The notes beneath the pieces are model-generated. The model was not told the DNA's origin, ran no database searches, and saw nothing but the letters and a program-made list of their open reading frames with translations. Of a DNA stretch of 64,000 bases, positions 42,643 through 51,526 are shown piece by piece. This DNA is from CAYSLU01 sp964431965 (lineage in GTDB: Bacteria; Verrucomicrobiota; Kiritimatiellia; CAIKKV01; CAYSLU01), in the NCBI GenBank assembly GCA_964431965.1, contig CAYSLU010000017.1, positions 1 through 64,000 on the forward strand, given 5' to 3'. Both the position numbers and the translations under genes were made by a program. Numbering within the stretch: the stretch's first letter is position 1; each line of letters starts with the position of its first letter.

Positions 42643-44715
42643 GGCGTGTCTGAAAGGAGCGGTGCCGTAAAACCGAATAGCAAACTGCTGGATGGGCTCA
42701 ACGAAGATCAGCTCAAGGCCGTCACGACCATTCACGGCCCCCTGCTGGTCCTCGCCGGAGCCGGGACCGGGAAGACGCGGGTGATCACCCACCGCATCGC
42801 GCACATGATCGCCAAGGGCGTTCCCGCGAGCTCGATCCTGGCGATGACGTTCACGAACAAGGCGGCCCGCGAGATGAAGGAGCGTATCGGCCACCTGGTC
42901 TCGGGCGCGGCATCCGACGGGCTCACGGTCGGCACCTTCCACTCCTTCTGCGCCAGGACCCTGCGGCAGTTCGCGGACCAGGCGGGCCTGCGAAAGAGCT
43001 TCGGCATCTGCGACGCGGACGACCAGCTGGTGGCGATCAAGCAGGCCATGCGCCAGCTGCAGGTGTCCGAGCAGCAGATCCAGCCGAAGGTGTGCCTGGC
43101 GCGGGTCTCGCTGCTGAAGAACCGGCTGGTCACCGCGGACAAGCTGATCGGGTCCAGCGACGACTGGGAGGACGTTATCGGCCGCGTGTACGAGCGGTAT
43201 GACCGCGGACTCAAGGCCAGCGGGGTGGTGGACTTCGACGATCTCCTGCTGTACATGGTGAAGCTGCTCCAGGACGCGGATATGCTGGAGCGGTTCCGGA
43301 AGCGCTTCCAGTATGTGCTGATCGACGAGTACCAGGACACCAACGGCCCGCAGTACGAGATCGTGAAGGAGATTGGCGGGAAGCACCGCAACGTGTGCGT
43401 CGTGGGAGACGACGACCAGTCGATCTACGGGTGGCGGGGTGCCGACATATCGAAGATCCTGAACTTCGACAAGGACTTCCCCAAGGCCGTGGTCGTGCGC
43501 CTTGAAACGAACTACCGGTCCACGGCCGAGATCCTCGCCGGCGCAAACTCGGTAATCCGCAACAACGGGTCGCGGCACGAGAAGAGCCTGCGATCGGCGG
43601 CCGGCAGCGGCGCTCCCATCCGGACCATGAAGACCGTTGACGAGGAGATGGAAGCCTCGTTTGTGGTGGAGGACCTGATCCAGCGGGTGCGCGAAACCCA
43701 GTCCTCGTTGGGCGAGTTCGCGATCCTGTTCCGCACGCAGGTGCAGCCGCGCCTCTTCGAGATGCAGCTCCGGCAGCGCGGCGTTCCCTACCTGCTCGTC
43801 GGGGGGCTGTCGTTCTTCGACCGCAAGGAAGTGCGCGATGTGCTGGCCTACCTGCGGCTGGTGGCGAACCCGACCGATGAGCTCTCGCTGCTGCGCGTGA
43901 TCAACACGCCGCCGCGCGGGGTCGGAGTCGCCAGCGTGGAGAAGGCCCTGGCCATCGCGGCCGAGCACCGGCTGTCTCTGGCCGACGTGTTTCTGCGTGG
44001 CTCGGAATTCCCGGGGCTTCCTCCGGGATCGGTCGCCTCCGTCAAGCAGCTTCTGGGCACGCTCGACAGCCTGCGCGGCCTCACGGCCGGCCCGCACCTT
44101 GTGGAGCTGGTGAAGCGGCTGCTGGTCGATGTGCGGTATGGGGACGAGATCGTTCGGTGCTATCCCGACCAGGAGACGCGCACCAAGCGCTGGGATGCGA
44201 TCAACGAGGTCATGAACATGGCCGAGATCCACGTCCGGCAGCGGTCGGATGCCACCTTGACGAGCTTTCTCGAGGATCTGGTGCTTTCCGCGGAGGAGGA
44301 CACCGACGACGATGCGGAGACCCGGTCGGACCGCGTGACCCTGATGACGCTACACTCGGCCAAGGGCCTGGAGTTCGGCGAGGTGTATCTGGTCGGCATG
44401 GAGGAGGGGCTGCTCCCCCATGCGCGCTCCATCCAGGACGGCGGCATCGAGGAGGAGCGCCGGCTGGCGTACGTGGGAATCACTCGGGCTCGCCGGCGCC
44501 TCACGCTGACGTACGCCGGCAGCCGCGCGCGCTACGGACAGCGGTCCACGCCTACCCCGTCACGATTCCTCTACGAGGTTCGCGGCGAGCAGCCGCCGGT
44601 TGCGCCCCCCGCGCCGCCTGCACCGCCCGCACCGGAGCCTGATGGCCCGCCGGATCCGCCTCGCCCACGCCGGGCGTCCGGTCGATCCCGGCCGGCGGGG
44701 AAGCGGCGACGGTGA
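42643..44715 (+). CDS. UvrD/PcrA/Rep-type superfamily 1 DNA helicase
   Basis: The product of about 690 residues has the full SF1A motif set: Q-motif (LLDGLNEDQLKAV), motif I AGAGTGKT (residues 37-44), Ia TFTNKAAREM, II DEYQDTN, III GDDDQSIYGWRGA, IV ETNYRST, V TLHSAKGLEF and VI YVGITRARRRL, with a Pro/Arg-rich C-terminal tail. It unwinds DNA 3' to 5' in repair and replication. The start is unclear. The only strong ribosome site, AAAGGAG, is followed after about 8 nt by a GTA codon; the nearest standard start is the GTG at 42643 used here, and an ATG at 42559 is further out. The family N-terminus begins close to the GTA. Confidence 0.9.
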   Translation, partial: GVSERSGAVKPNSKLLDGLNEDQLKAVTTIHGPLLVLAGAGTGKTRVITHRIAHMIAKGVPASSILAMTFTNKAAREMKERIGHLVSGAASDGLTVGTFHSFCARTLRQFADQAGLRKSFGICDADDQLVAIKQAMRQLQVSEQQIQPKVCLARVSLLKNRLVTADKLIGSSDDWEDVIGRVYERYDRGLKASGVVDFDDLLLYMVKLLQDADMLERFRKRFQYVLIDEYQDTNGPQYEIVKEIGGKHRNVCVVGDDDQSIYGWRGADISKILNFDKDFPKAVVVRLETNYRSTAEILAGANSVIRNNGSRHEKSLRSAAGSGAPIRTMKTVDEEMEASFVVEDLIQRVRETQSSLGEFAILFRTQVQPRLFEMQLRQRGVPYLLVGGLSFFDRKEVRDVLAYLRLVANPTDELSLLRVINTPPRGVGVASVEKALAIAAEHRLSLADVFLRGSEFPGLPPGSVASVKQLLGTLDSLRGLTAGPHLVELVKRLLVDVRYGDEIVRCYPDQETRTKRWDAINEVMNMAEIHVRQRSDATLTSFLEDLVLSAEEDTDDDAETRSDRVTLMTLHSAKGLEFGEVYLVGMEEGLLPHARSIQDGGIEEERRLAYVGITRARRRLTLTYAGSRARYGQRSTPTPSRFLYEVRGEQPPVAPPAPPAPPAPEPDGPPDPPRPRRASGRSRPAGKRRR

Positions 44716-44847
44716 TTGACGTCCGCCGCCGCTTGCTGCATGAAGTGGAGCGGACGAACGAATGAATCTCCACGAACACGCGGCGGCCACTGCCGGGGTG
44801 GACCTGAGCCCGGCTCGGGTTGAGATCAGGGGCGGAGCCATTCTGAC

Positions 44848-46296
44848 ATGACGGCCATTGCAGAGATCCGCTTCCGCGAGGCCGAGCCCGGCGACTTTGG
44901 CGCCCGCGACGACGGGCAGCCGTTCGGACTGCCCGCCGACGTGCTGGCGTCGCTCGACGAAATTCTCGGGCCGTATGGGCTGACCGGGTCGTATGTCCTG
45001 GGATCGCAGGAGCATGAGTTCCGGCAGCAGGGCCTGTGGCCGTGGGCGCTGATTTTCTTCGGCGATGAGCATGCCTTGTCGGGCCACGTCGCATCGTTGC
45101 GCGGCGGGATGTGGAACTCGCCCATCTTCTCCTACTCGGCCTTCCAACGGCACAAGGCGGGCGTTCCCCCGGCCGGGATTCCGTCGGTTGGGGCCCTCTG
45201 CGTGCGCAAGAAGGCGATCCTGAAGCGCCTGGCGGAGCAGTCGCCGCTGTTCCGTCCGGCGTGGGATGCACTGAAGGACGCGGCGGACGATGCGCGCTGG
45301 CTGTGTCTGTCGGATCCGCCGCCGCCCGCATGGGTGGCGGAAGCGGGTCCGGGCGATGCGGCGCTGTTCCGCGAATACAGCAGCCGGTCGCTGCTGATCC
45401 AGCTGCGCCCGCCATCGGCGTTTGCGAACGCGGACCTGGCGGCCGCCTACCAGCTGGGCGTGGAGTCGTGTCAGTCCGGCGCGTGGGAGCGGGGCCTGGC
45501 CAATCTCAAGGTCGCATCCGAACTGGACCCGAAGGCGGCCGAGATATGGCATTGCCTCGGGCTCGCGCATGGTGCACTCGGCGATCCGGACTCGGCGATT
45601 GCAGCGCTGGCGCGGGCTGCCGAGCTGCAGCCATACTGGCTGGCGACGATCCTCTGCCTGAGCTATGCATATCGGAACCGGGGGTTCTACTCCCAGTCGG
45701 AGGCCGGGTACCTGCGGGCCGTGGAGATCGATCCGTTCGTCGAGGACGGCTGGTATGGCCTGGGGGTTACGTGCGCCGAGGCGGGACGGAATGCGCAGGC
45801 CGTGGCGGCGTATTCGCGCCTGCTGGAACTGGAGCCCCGAAGCGGTCCGGGCTGGACGGAGTACGGGCAGGTGCTGTTTCGAAGCGGCCGCGTGGCCGAG
45901 GCGGCTTCGGCCTTCGAGAAGCGGGTGGAATTCGAGCCCGGGAACGTCATGGGGTGGAACAATCTGGGGTACTGCCGGGCCCGGCTGGGGCGATGCGAGG
46001 AAGCCCGGGAGGCGCTCGAGAAGGCGCTGCAGCTGGACCCGACGGCCAGCTACGCCTGGGACAGCCTCGGGTACGCGCACCTGATGGCGGCCAGGTACGA
46101 GCCGGCAATCGCCGCCTGCCTCAAGGCCATTGAGCTGCGGCCGGAGCATCCCGATGCCTGGCGCCACATGGTGCACGCCTATAGCAGGAGCGGGAACGAG
46201 CGGAAGCTCGCGTCGGCGCTCGCCTACCTGAAGTCCATGAATCCCGGCGAGGCGGAGAAGACGGAGCGCGAGCTCGCGGGGGCCACGATCGAGTAG
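44848..46296 (+). CDS. TPR-repeat protein with an unidentified N-terminal domain
   Basis: The 482-residue protein has about 185 N-terminal residues without a domain that I recognise (GSYVLGSQEHEFRQQGLWPWALIFFGDEHALSGHVASLRGG), then about seven tetratricopeptide repeats from residue 195 on (LGVESCQSGAWERGLANLKVASELDP; HCLGLAHGALGDPDSAIAALARAAELQP; and so on to MVHAYSRSGNERK). TPR arrays serve as scaffolds for protein assembly. No signal peptide is visible. It follows the helicase after about 130 nt on the same strand and precedes the GH28 gene; there is no clear functional link. Confidence 0.85.
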   Translation: MTAIAEIRFREAEPGDFGARDDGQPFGLPADVLASLDEILGPYGLTGSYVLGSQEHEFRQQGLWPWALIFFGDEHALSGHVASLRGGMWNSPIFSYSAFQRHKAGVPPAGIPSVGALCVRKKAILKRLAEQSPLFRPAWDALKDAADDARWLCLSDPPPPAWVAEAGPGDAALFREYSSRSLLIQLRPPSAFANADLAAAYQLGVESCQSGAWERGLANLKVASELDPKAAEIWHCLGLAHGALGDPDSAIAALARAAELQPYWLATILCLSYAYRNRGFYSQSEAGYLRAVEIDPFVEDGWYGLGVTCAEAGRNAQAVAAYSRLLELEPRSGPGWTEYGQVLFRSGRVAEAASAFEKRVEFEPGNVMGWNNLGYCRARLGRCEEAREALEKALQLDPTASYAWDSLGYAHLMAARYEPAIAACLKAIELRPEHPDAWRHMVHAYSRSGNERKLASALAYLKSMNPGEAEKTERELAGATIE

Positions 46297-46388
46297 CCGG
46301 ACCGCATCGCGGGTCCCGTTTGAGGTTGCGCCGGCGCTGGCGAACCGCTACGGTCGCAGCCTTTGTCCCCAACGGGAGGCCACTCGTC

Positions 46389-47594
46389 ATGCAGCCACTC
46401 TTCGACATCCAGGACTTCGGCGCCCGGCCCGACGGCCGGACGGTCTGTACCGCCGCCATCCAGCGCGCCATCGACGCCTGCCACGCCGCGGGCGGCGGGC
46501 GAGTCTTCTGCGGCCCGGGCGCATTCCTGACCGGGTCCATCGACCTGAGGAGCCGCGTGGATCTGCACGTGGCATCCGGATGCCGGATCATCGCCAGCAC
46601 GAACGTCGCCGACTACCGCGATTTTGTGGCGCCCGGCTTTCGGCACGAGCGGTCGCCAGAGAAATCGTCGAAGAGCCTCATCCGGGCCATCGGGGCGGAG
46701 GGCTTCGCGATCACGGGCCCCGGAGAGATCAACGGATCGGGCCCCGCCTTCTACGATACGCAGTCCCTCATGTGGGGCCGCTTCTACCGCAAGCCGGATT
46801 CGCCCCGTCCCCGGATGCTGATGGCGTACCGGTGCCGGGGCTTCCGGATCGAGGATGCGGCGTTCAACGACTCGCCCAGCTGGACGTTCTGGCTCATGCA
46901 GTGCGAGGGCGTCCGGATCCGCGGGATCCGGATGCTGAGCGATCAGAAGATGATCAACAACGACGGCATCGATCTCGACATGTGCCGGGACGTCATCGTG
47001 AGCGATTGTCACCTGAAGACCGGCGACGACTGCGTGGTCCTGCGCGCCATGCGCCAGCTGTACGAGACCGAGCAGCCGTGCGAGCGCATTGTCGTGAGCA
47101 ACTGCGTGCTGGACAGCTGGTGCCAGGGCGTCCGCGTGGGGTGCCCGGGCGACGGGATCATCCGCAATGCCACGTTCAGCAACCTCGTCATCACCGGCCC
47201 CGGCAACGGAATCGTGTTCAACAACCCGCGGCGTTACCTGCCGGAGGGCGAGCGCGGCTCGGCGGATATCCGGGACATCCTCTTCTCGAACGTCGTCATC
47301 GAGTGCGATGGGGCGCCGATCAAGATGGACGTCGAGGACGGGATCGCCCTGCCGCACCTGGGGCGCGTGTCCTTCTCCCAGTTCCGGATCAAGAGCGGGG
47401 CCCCCTGCATTATTCAAGGCAGCCCGGAAACACCGATCCGCGACGTGAGCTTCACGGACGTTCGCATCGAGACCGTCGGCGACAGCGCCATCCTGTGCCG
47501 CCACTGCGAGGGGATCATGCTTACCAACGTCGAGCTGGCAAACCGTTCCGCCCCGCCCGCCCCCGCGCCGACGGCCCCGCCTCCGGGCGCATGA
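46389..47594 (+). CDS. Glycoside hydrolase family 28-like (polygalacturonase-type) protein with altered active site
   Basis: The 401-residue protein has the right-handed beta-helix of GH28 with a typical start (FDIQDFGARPDGRTVCTAAIQRAIDAC). Of the four GH28 catalytic motifs, N-x-D is present (NNDGIDLD near residue 200) and G-D-D is present (KTGDDC near 215). The G-H-G position reads CQGVRVG with no His, and the R-I-K position reads PIK. GH28 relatives with such changes act on rhamnogalacturonan or other polymers, or may be inactive. No signal peptide is visible from this start; an upstream ATG at 46320 adds an Arg-rich stretch that is not a signal peptide. GGGAGG lies 9-10 nt before the chosen ATG. 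Confidence 0.85.
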   Translation: MQPLFDIQDFGARPDGRTVCTAAIQRAIDACHAAGGGRVFCGPGAFLTGSIDLRSRVDLHVASGCRIIASTNVADYRDFVAPGFRHERSPEKSSKSLIRAIGAEGFAITGPGEINGSGPAFYDTQSLMWGRFYRKPDSPRPRMLMAYRCRGFRIEDAAFNDSPSWTFWLMQCEGVRIRGIRMLSDQKMINNDGIDLDMCRDVIVSDCHLKTGDDCVVLRAMRQLYETEQPCERIVVSNCVLDSWCQGVRVGCPGDGIIRNATFSNLVITGPGNGIVFNNPRRYLPEGERGSADIRDILFSNVVIECDGAPIKMDVEDGIALPHLGRVSFSQFRIKSGAPCIIQGSPETPIRDVSFTDVRIETVGDSAILCRHCEGIMLTNVELANRSAPPAPAPTAPPPGA

Positions 47595-47677
47595 GAGCCG
47601 TGCAGGGTATTCCCTGCGTCCACCTCCGTCTTCACCGGACACGGTGGTGAACGGCAAGTGCCCGGCGGGTTGCACGC

Positions 47678-48871
47678 CTACATGCGATACTGCGGTATCT
47701 TCAACAGCTTGCCGCCGCTCATGGCCGACTGGTGGGCCACGACGCCGCCGACCGTCATGTTCAGGGCCTGCGCCACGTCCACGAGGGGCTTTCGGTCCGC
47801 CAGGATCGCCTCGACGAATTCGCTCATCAGGTAGCCGTGCGAGCCGCCATGGCCGCCGGCTTCAACGCCCGGCGGCAGCGGCGGGCGCTTGATCGCCGGA
47901 TGCACCTGGCTGCGATTCTCGGTCTGGAACGCACCGTAGAAGGTGCCTTTCTGGGTCCGGATCCGGCCCCGCTCGCCGGAGTCGCCCGGCGTGTCCCAGC
48001 TCACCGCCATCCGGGACATGCCTCCTTCGCTGGTGCGGAAGAGCGCGATCTCGGTGCCGAACGGATTGCGGTACCGGTTGTTCTCCGGCTTCAGGCACTC
48101 GAGGATGCTCGGCACGCCCATGCACGAGACCTCGGTGAAGCTTCCGCCGGTGACGCCCACGTAGTACGCATTCGAGTGCGTGGGATACCACTGCGGAGGC
48201 AGGCCGTCGCGCCAGCCCTTGTGCGAGGCGATGGGCGTGCCCATGTAGTGGAAGTACTCGCCCTCCGAGTAGATGACCCGGCCCAGCTCGCCGGCTTCGT
48301 ACATCCGCCGCATCGCGTACAGGTCCTCGTGGAAGTACGACGTTTCGAAGAGCATGTACTTGAGGCCGGTGGTCTTGACCGCTTCGAACAGGCGATCGGC
48401 GTCCTCCAGCGACCCGAAGACGGCCGGCACGGCCGATGCAACGTGCTTGCCGGCCTTGAGGGCCTCGATGGAGAGCTGGGCGTGCGTCGGCGCATCCGTG
48501 GCTACAAAGATGGCTTCAAGCGAGTCATCGCGGATCATCGCCTCGCACGTCGGATACGTCTTGTCGCACCGACACGCCTTCGCCAGCTCGGCGCACTTGG
48601 CCGGATCCAGGTCCGTGACCGCGGACACGGTCACGTTCGGATGATTCTGGAATCCGAACCCGGCCCCGAACCGGCAGACGCCGTACCCGGCAATGCCGAC
48701 GCGAATCTTCCGGTCCGAAACGGGCTTCCAGCCCATGGCGGCCTGCACGTCGGTCTGCGCGGCCTCGAATCCCTGGATTGGCTTGGCCTCGGCGGCGGCA
48801 CCGGAGCCGGTCTTGGCGGCAGATGCTTTCGTGGCGGCGGCTCTTCTGCGCGGTCTGCTCGTCGCGATCAT
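47678..48871 (-). CDS. Gfo/Idh/MocA-family oxidoreductase with N-terminal Ala/Lys extension
   Basis: The 397-residue protein has the Rossmann motif VGIAGYGVCRFGAGF at about 57-71 and the family's C-terminal domain, with a His-rich loop (GGHGGSHGYLMSEFVEAIL) similar to that of GH109-type and scyllo-inositol-type members. The usual EKP motif is replaced by SAVPAVF. The first about 50 residues (SRPRRRAAATKASAAKTGSGAAAEAKP) are a basic low-complexity extension not needed for the fold; a later start cannot be excluded. It is convergent with the GH28 gene. The substrate is unknown; a sugar or sugar acid is likely. Confidence 0.85.
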   Translation of the reverse strand: MIATSRPRRRAAATKASAAKTGSGAAAEAKPIQGFEAAQTDVQAAMGWKPVSDRKIRVGIAGYGVCRFGAGFGFQNHPNVTVSAVTDLDPAKCAELAKACRCDKTYPTCEAMIRDDSLEAIFVATDAPTHAQLSIEALKAGKHVASAVPAVFGSLEDADRLFEAVKTTGLKYMLFETSYFHEDLYAMRRMYEAGELGRVIYSEGEYFHYMGTPIASHKGWRDGLPPQWYPTHSNAYYVGVTGGSFTEVSCMGVPSILECLKPENNRYRNPFGTEIALFRTSEGGMSRMAVSWDTPGDSGERGRIRTQKGTFYGAFQTENRSQVHPAIKRPPLPPGVEAGGHGGSHGYLMSEFVEAILADRKPLVDVAQALNMTVGGVVAHQSAMSGGKLLKIPQYRM

Positions 48872-49070
48872 CCCGTTACTCCTGTGATAGGCGCTCGTCT
48901 TTGCTGCGGGGTGGGCGTGATGTCAGCACGCGCGTCCATGCGGCCCCCGGAACTTCGGGGCGTACTCTGGCAGAGGGGAGGGCGGAATTCAACCGCCGCA
49001 TCGGTCCTCAAGTCTACGGATAGAGCCCCTTGGACTCGACGGCGACATCGCGCGGGCTCGTTGTGGGCGC

Positions 49071-49153
49071 GGACGACACGGAGGTCGTCCCTCCAGGGAC
49101 ATCGCCAAGGAACGCGTGAACATGGAGTTGGAGGGTCCGCCTCCGTGCGGACC
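49071..49153. repeat. Pair of hairpin repeats in opposite orientation
   Basis: The copy at 49071-49094 has stem GGACGAC/GTCGTCC, loop acggag and trailing CTCC, identical to 871-894. The copy at 49130-49153, read on the minus strand, has stem GGTCCGC/GCGGACC with the same acggag loop and trailing CTCC: the arms changed together while the loop stayed. The remainder of the 350-nt gap (48872-49223) holds no gene that I can support. Confidence 0.7.
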
Positions 49154-49223
49154 GTTGCCCACAGGCTGACCGCATCAAGCCGCCTACGGCGGAACCATCG
49201 CTATCCGTAGATCTGGGCGGTCC

Positions 49224-49949
49224 TCACGGGATTGCACGACGGGCATCTGGGGCGCTGGCCGAACAGGGAAGCGCCAGGCGATCCCTGGACGCGAGCCAGA
49301 TACAGCAGTGATAGGCGTTGCCGCCGGGGTGAGCGGGTACGCGAAAGCAGCGGATGTGAAGCTTCTCGTTTCGAAGACGATCCTCGAACGGGGCGTCGAA
49401 CGTCGCCGACCAGACGGCCAGGCTCCCTGTCGGGCGGAGTGACCGGATGCAGGACTGGATCCCCTCACGGCTGTACAAGCGATCGTTGCGGACATCGGTG
49501 ACGGCGTTCGGCCCATTGTCGACGTCGAGCAGCACGGCGTCGAACGTGGCGGGCGACTCGCGGATCACATCCGCCACATCGCCGATCCGAACCGCCACGC
49601 GGGGGTCTCTCAGGGGGTGGCCGGTCAGGCCGCCGAGATACGCGTGGTTCCATCGGACGACCTCGGACAGCAGCTCGGATACGACCACCGTGGAGTGCGG
49701 GGGAAGCATGTCGAGCGTCTGCCGCAGCGTGTAGCCCATGCCCAAGCCGCCGACCAGGACCGACGGGCTCGGGCGGCCGCCGATCCGGGCGCAGCCCAGC
49801 CGCGCGAGCTCACGCTCGGACTCATGGGCGGTGCTCATCATCAGATCCTCGTGGCCCACCCGGATGGTGAAGTCCTGGCCGTGCTGGTAGAGGACCATCC
49901 GCCCTCCGTCCGGCGTGGTGGTCGCGGCAATCTGTGTCTTGGGCGTCAT
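49224..49949 (-). CDS. Spermidine synthase-like (class I methyltransferase fold) protein
   Basis: The 241-residue product has the fold shared by spermidine synthases and SAM methyltransferases: VLVGGLGMGYTLRQTLDML (glycine loop, about residue 68), a strand ending in acid (VVVSELLSEVVRWN), RVAVRIGDVADVI, and FDAVLLDVDNGP in place of the catalytic D-x-x-D region, followed by LYSREGIQSCIRSLRPTGSLAVWSA. The N-terminus has MVLYQHGQDFTIRV, like the beta-sheet arm of spermidine synthases. The polyamine-synthase Asp is partly conserved, so the activity is uncertain. The ATG at 49949 begins the conserved part, and a good promoter lies just upstream. Confidence 0.7.
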   Translation of the reverse strand: MTPKTQIAATTTPDGGRMVLYQHGQDFTIRVGHEDLMMSTAHESERELARLGCARIGGRPSPSVLVGGLGMGYTLRQTLDMLPPHSTVVVSELLSEVVRWNHAYLGGLTGHPLRDPRVAVRIGDVADVIRESPATFDAVLLDVDNGPNAVTDVRNDRLYSREGIQSCIRSLRPTGSLAVWSATFDAPFEDRLRNEKLHIRCFRVPAHPGGNAYHCCIWLASRDRLALPCSASAPDARRAIP

Positions 49950-49972
49950 CGGCTGGTTGGCATGAGAATCGT

Positions 49973-50001
49973 ATAGTACCGAGCTCCAGCGGTGTGTCCA
50001 A
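49973..50001 (-). promoter_or_regulatory. Promoter of the spermidine synthase-like gene
   Basis: TTGGAC (49996-50001) and TACTAT (49973-49978) are 17 nt apart on the minus strand, the same pair and spacing as the vapBC promoter. The predicted start point lies about 15 nt upstream of the ATG. From 50002 to 50165 I see no gene. Confidence 0.6.
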
Positions 50002-50165
50002 CTCCCCAAAGCCGGCAGAACTCAGTCCGGAGAGCATCGTCAACGGAGCAGAGAGGGATGCCAGGTTGCCGGTCAGGTATACTCGACAGCGTGCGAAGTG
50101 TGGCGGCCGTCCCGCCGTCCAGTAGGTCGTCTGCGTCGAAGTGCGGATGGATCCTGTCGGCCTCA

Positions 50166-51491
50166 TCATCCGTGGAATCGCGGCAGGATGTCCCGGTGCG
50201 CCGCGATCAGCCGGTCGAGCGCGGCCACCGCTCCCTTGGCGTCCGGAATGGCCATGTCGGCTTCGATGGCGGCCACCAGGTCTTCACGGGAGCCCCGCGC
50301 GGCCCCGGCGGCGACGAGCTCGTGGACGTCGGAGACCCGGCGGCAGAGCTCGCCGGCCCGTCCTGGCAGCCGCCCGACGCCAATACCCTGAACGCCGCCA
50401 GGCCGCGCCACAGCCGGCTGCTCGATGATCCGTCCGAGCGGTACGCCGTCCATGCCGCCCGAGTTCGGCAGGTTGATCATGGGAAGGCGGCGCTCGGGGC
50501 CGCCTTCCCACGACACGGCGACGTCGACGGGATGCTCCCAGCTTCCGTCCGCCACCAGCGCCCGCCACTCGGCCTGCCCGGTGGCCGCGGCGCGCAGGCG
50601 CTCCCGACGGTCCTTCCCTGCATCGCCGGCGCCATGGTAGGGGGAATGGCCGTGGTAGGCGATCCGCGGGTCAGGCGGCATGTACTCCGCCTGATGGGAG
50701 ACGCCGCTCATGGCCAGGGCGCCATACTCGTCGAGCCACGCCGACAGGACGGCGGAATCCGTGTCGGTTCGTTGCCGGATGGCCCGATGGATGTCGGCGG
50801 TCAGATCCCGGCCGGTCTGACGGTCTCTGACGGAGACCAGCCAGGCAAAGTGGTTCGTGCCGGCCGTGACGACATCGAGATCGCCGCTGGAGCGGCCGAG
50901 CTCACCCGCAATCCCGTCGAATCCGACGGGATTGCAGACGAAGTAGCGGCCCGACCGGTCGGACCCGATGGGGCCGCCAAGGGCCGCATTGCAGAACCCG
51001 TATGCCTTCACCGCGGTGAACCGGTTCACCGCCGTGACCACTCTCGGCATCGGGTTCGTGACAGCCAGCAGCACCGCCTGAGGGCAGAGCCGTTCCATGT
51101 CGAGGCCGACATCGAGGGCCAGGCTGATGGCGCGCAAGGCATTGCTCAGCCCGCCCAGGCCGCCGCATTCGCGCCGCTGGCCGGGCAGCCCGGCTTGTTC
51201 GAGGATGGCGCAATCCATGTGCCAGCGGCGCTCGCCTTCGGGGCACGCGGATAAGATGACGAAATCCGAGCCGGGCAGCGCGTCCAAGCGGTCGCGATGG
51301 GCGGCGATGGAGCAGTCGACGCCCAGATCGGCGGCCATGCGTCGACCGAGCGCGGTCATCAGTCGCACGGCTTCCTCGTTTGGGTCAACCAGCGCCAGGG
51401 TGGCCCCCTGCAAGCGGTGGCGCTGAATGGCATCGCGGAGGACGGTGGCGCCGAAGACGTGGCTGCCGGCGCCGATCACGGTGATCTTCAT
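50166..51491 (-). CDS. Glycoside hydrolase family 4 (NAD- and metal-dependent alpha-glycosidase)
   Basis: The 441-residue protein has the GH4 signature: N-terminal NAD motif (ITVIGAGSHVFGATVL), ECGGLGGLSNALR, LLAVTNPMPRVV, the metal-binding Cys in AYGFCNAA, and NHFAWLVSV. GH4 enzymes act by redox-assisted elimination with NAD and Mn on alpha-glucosides, alpha-galactosides or alpha-galacturonides. The FCN form and the lack of the usual 6-phospho-sugar residues suggest a galacturonidase-like or alpha-galactosidase-like member, but specificity is not certain. The ATG at 51491 is set by the NAD motif; the frame is open further upstream without conserved content. Confidence 0.85.
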   Translation of the reverse strand: MKITVIGAGSHVFGATVLRDAIQRHRLQGATLALVDPNEEAVRLMTALGRRMAADLGVDCSIAAHRDRLDALPGSDFVILSACPEGERRWHMDCAILEQAGLPGQRRECGGLGGLSNALRAISLALDVGLDMERLCPQAVLLAVTNPMPRVVTAVNRFTAVKAYGFCNAALGGPIGSDRSGRYFVCNPVGFDGIAGELGRSSGDLDVVTAGTNHFAWLVSVRDRQTGRDLTADIHRAIRQRTDTDSAVLSAWLDEYGALAMSGVSHQAEYMPPDPRIAYHGHSPYHGAGDAGKDRRERLRAAATGQAEWRALVADGSWEHPVDVAVSWEGGPERRLPMINLPNSGGMDGVPLGRIIEQPAVARPGGVQGIGVGRLPGRAGELCRRVSDVHELVAAGAARGSREDLVAAIEADMAIPDAKGAVAALDRLIAAHRDILPRFHG

Positions 51492-51526
51492 ATCATTCGA
51501 GCCCGAGCCAACGGATCCGATGGCGG

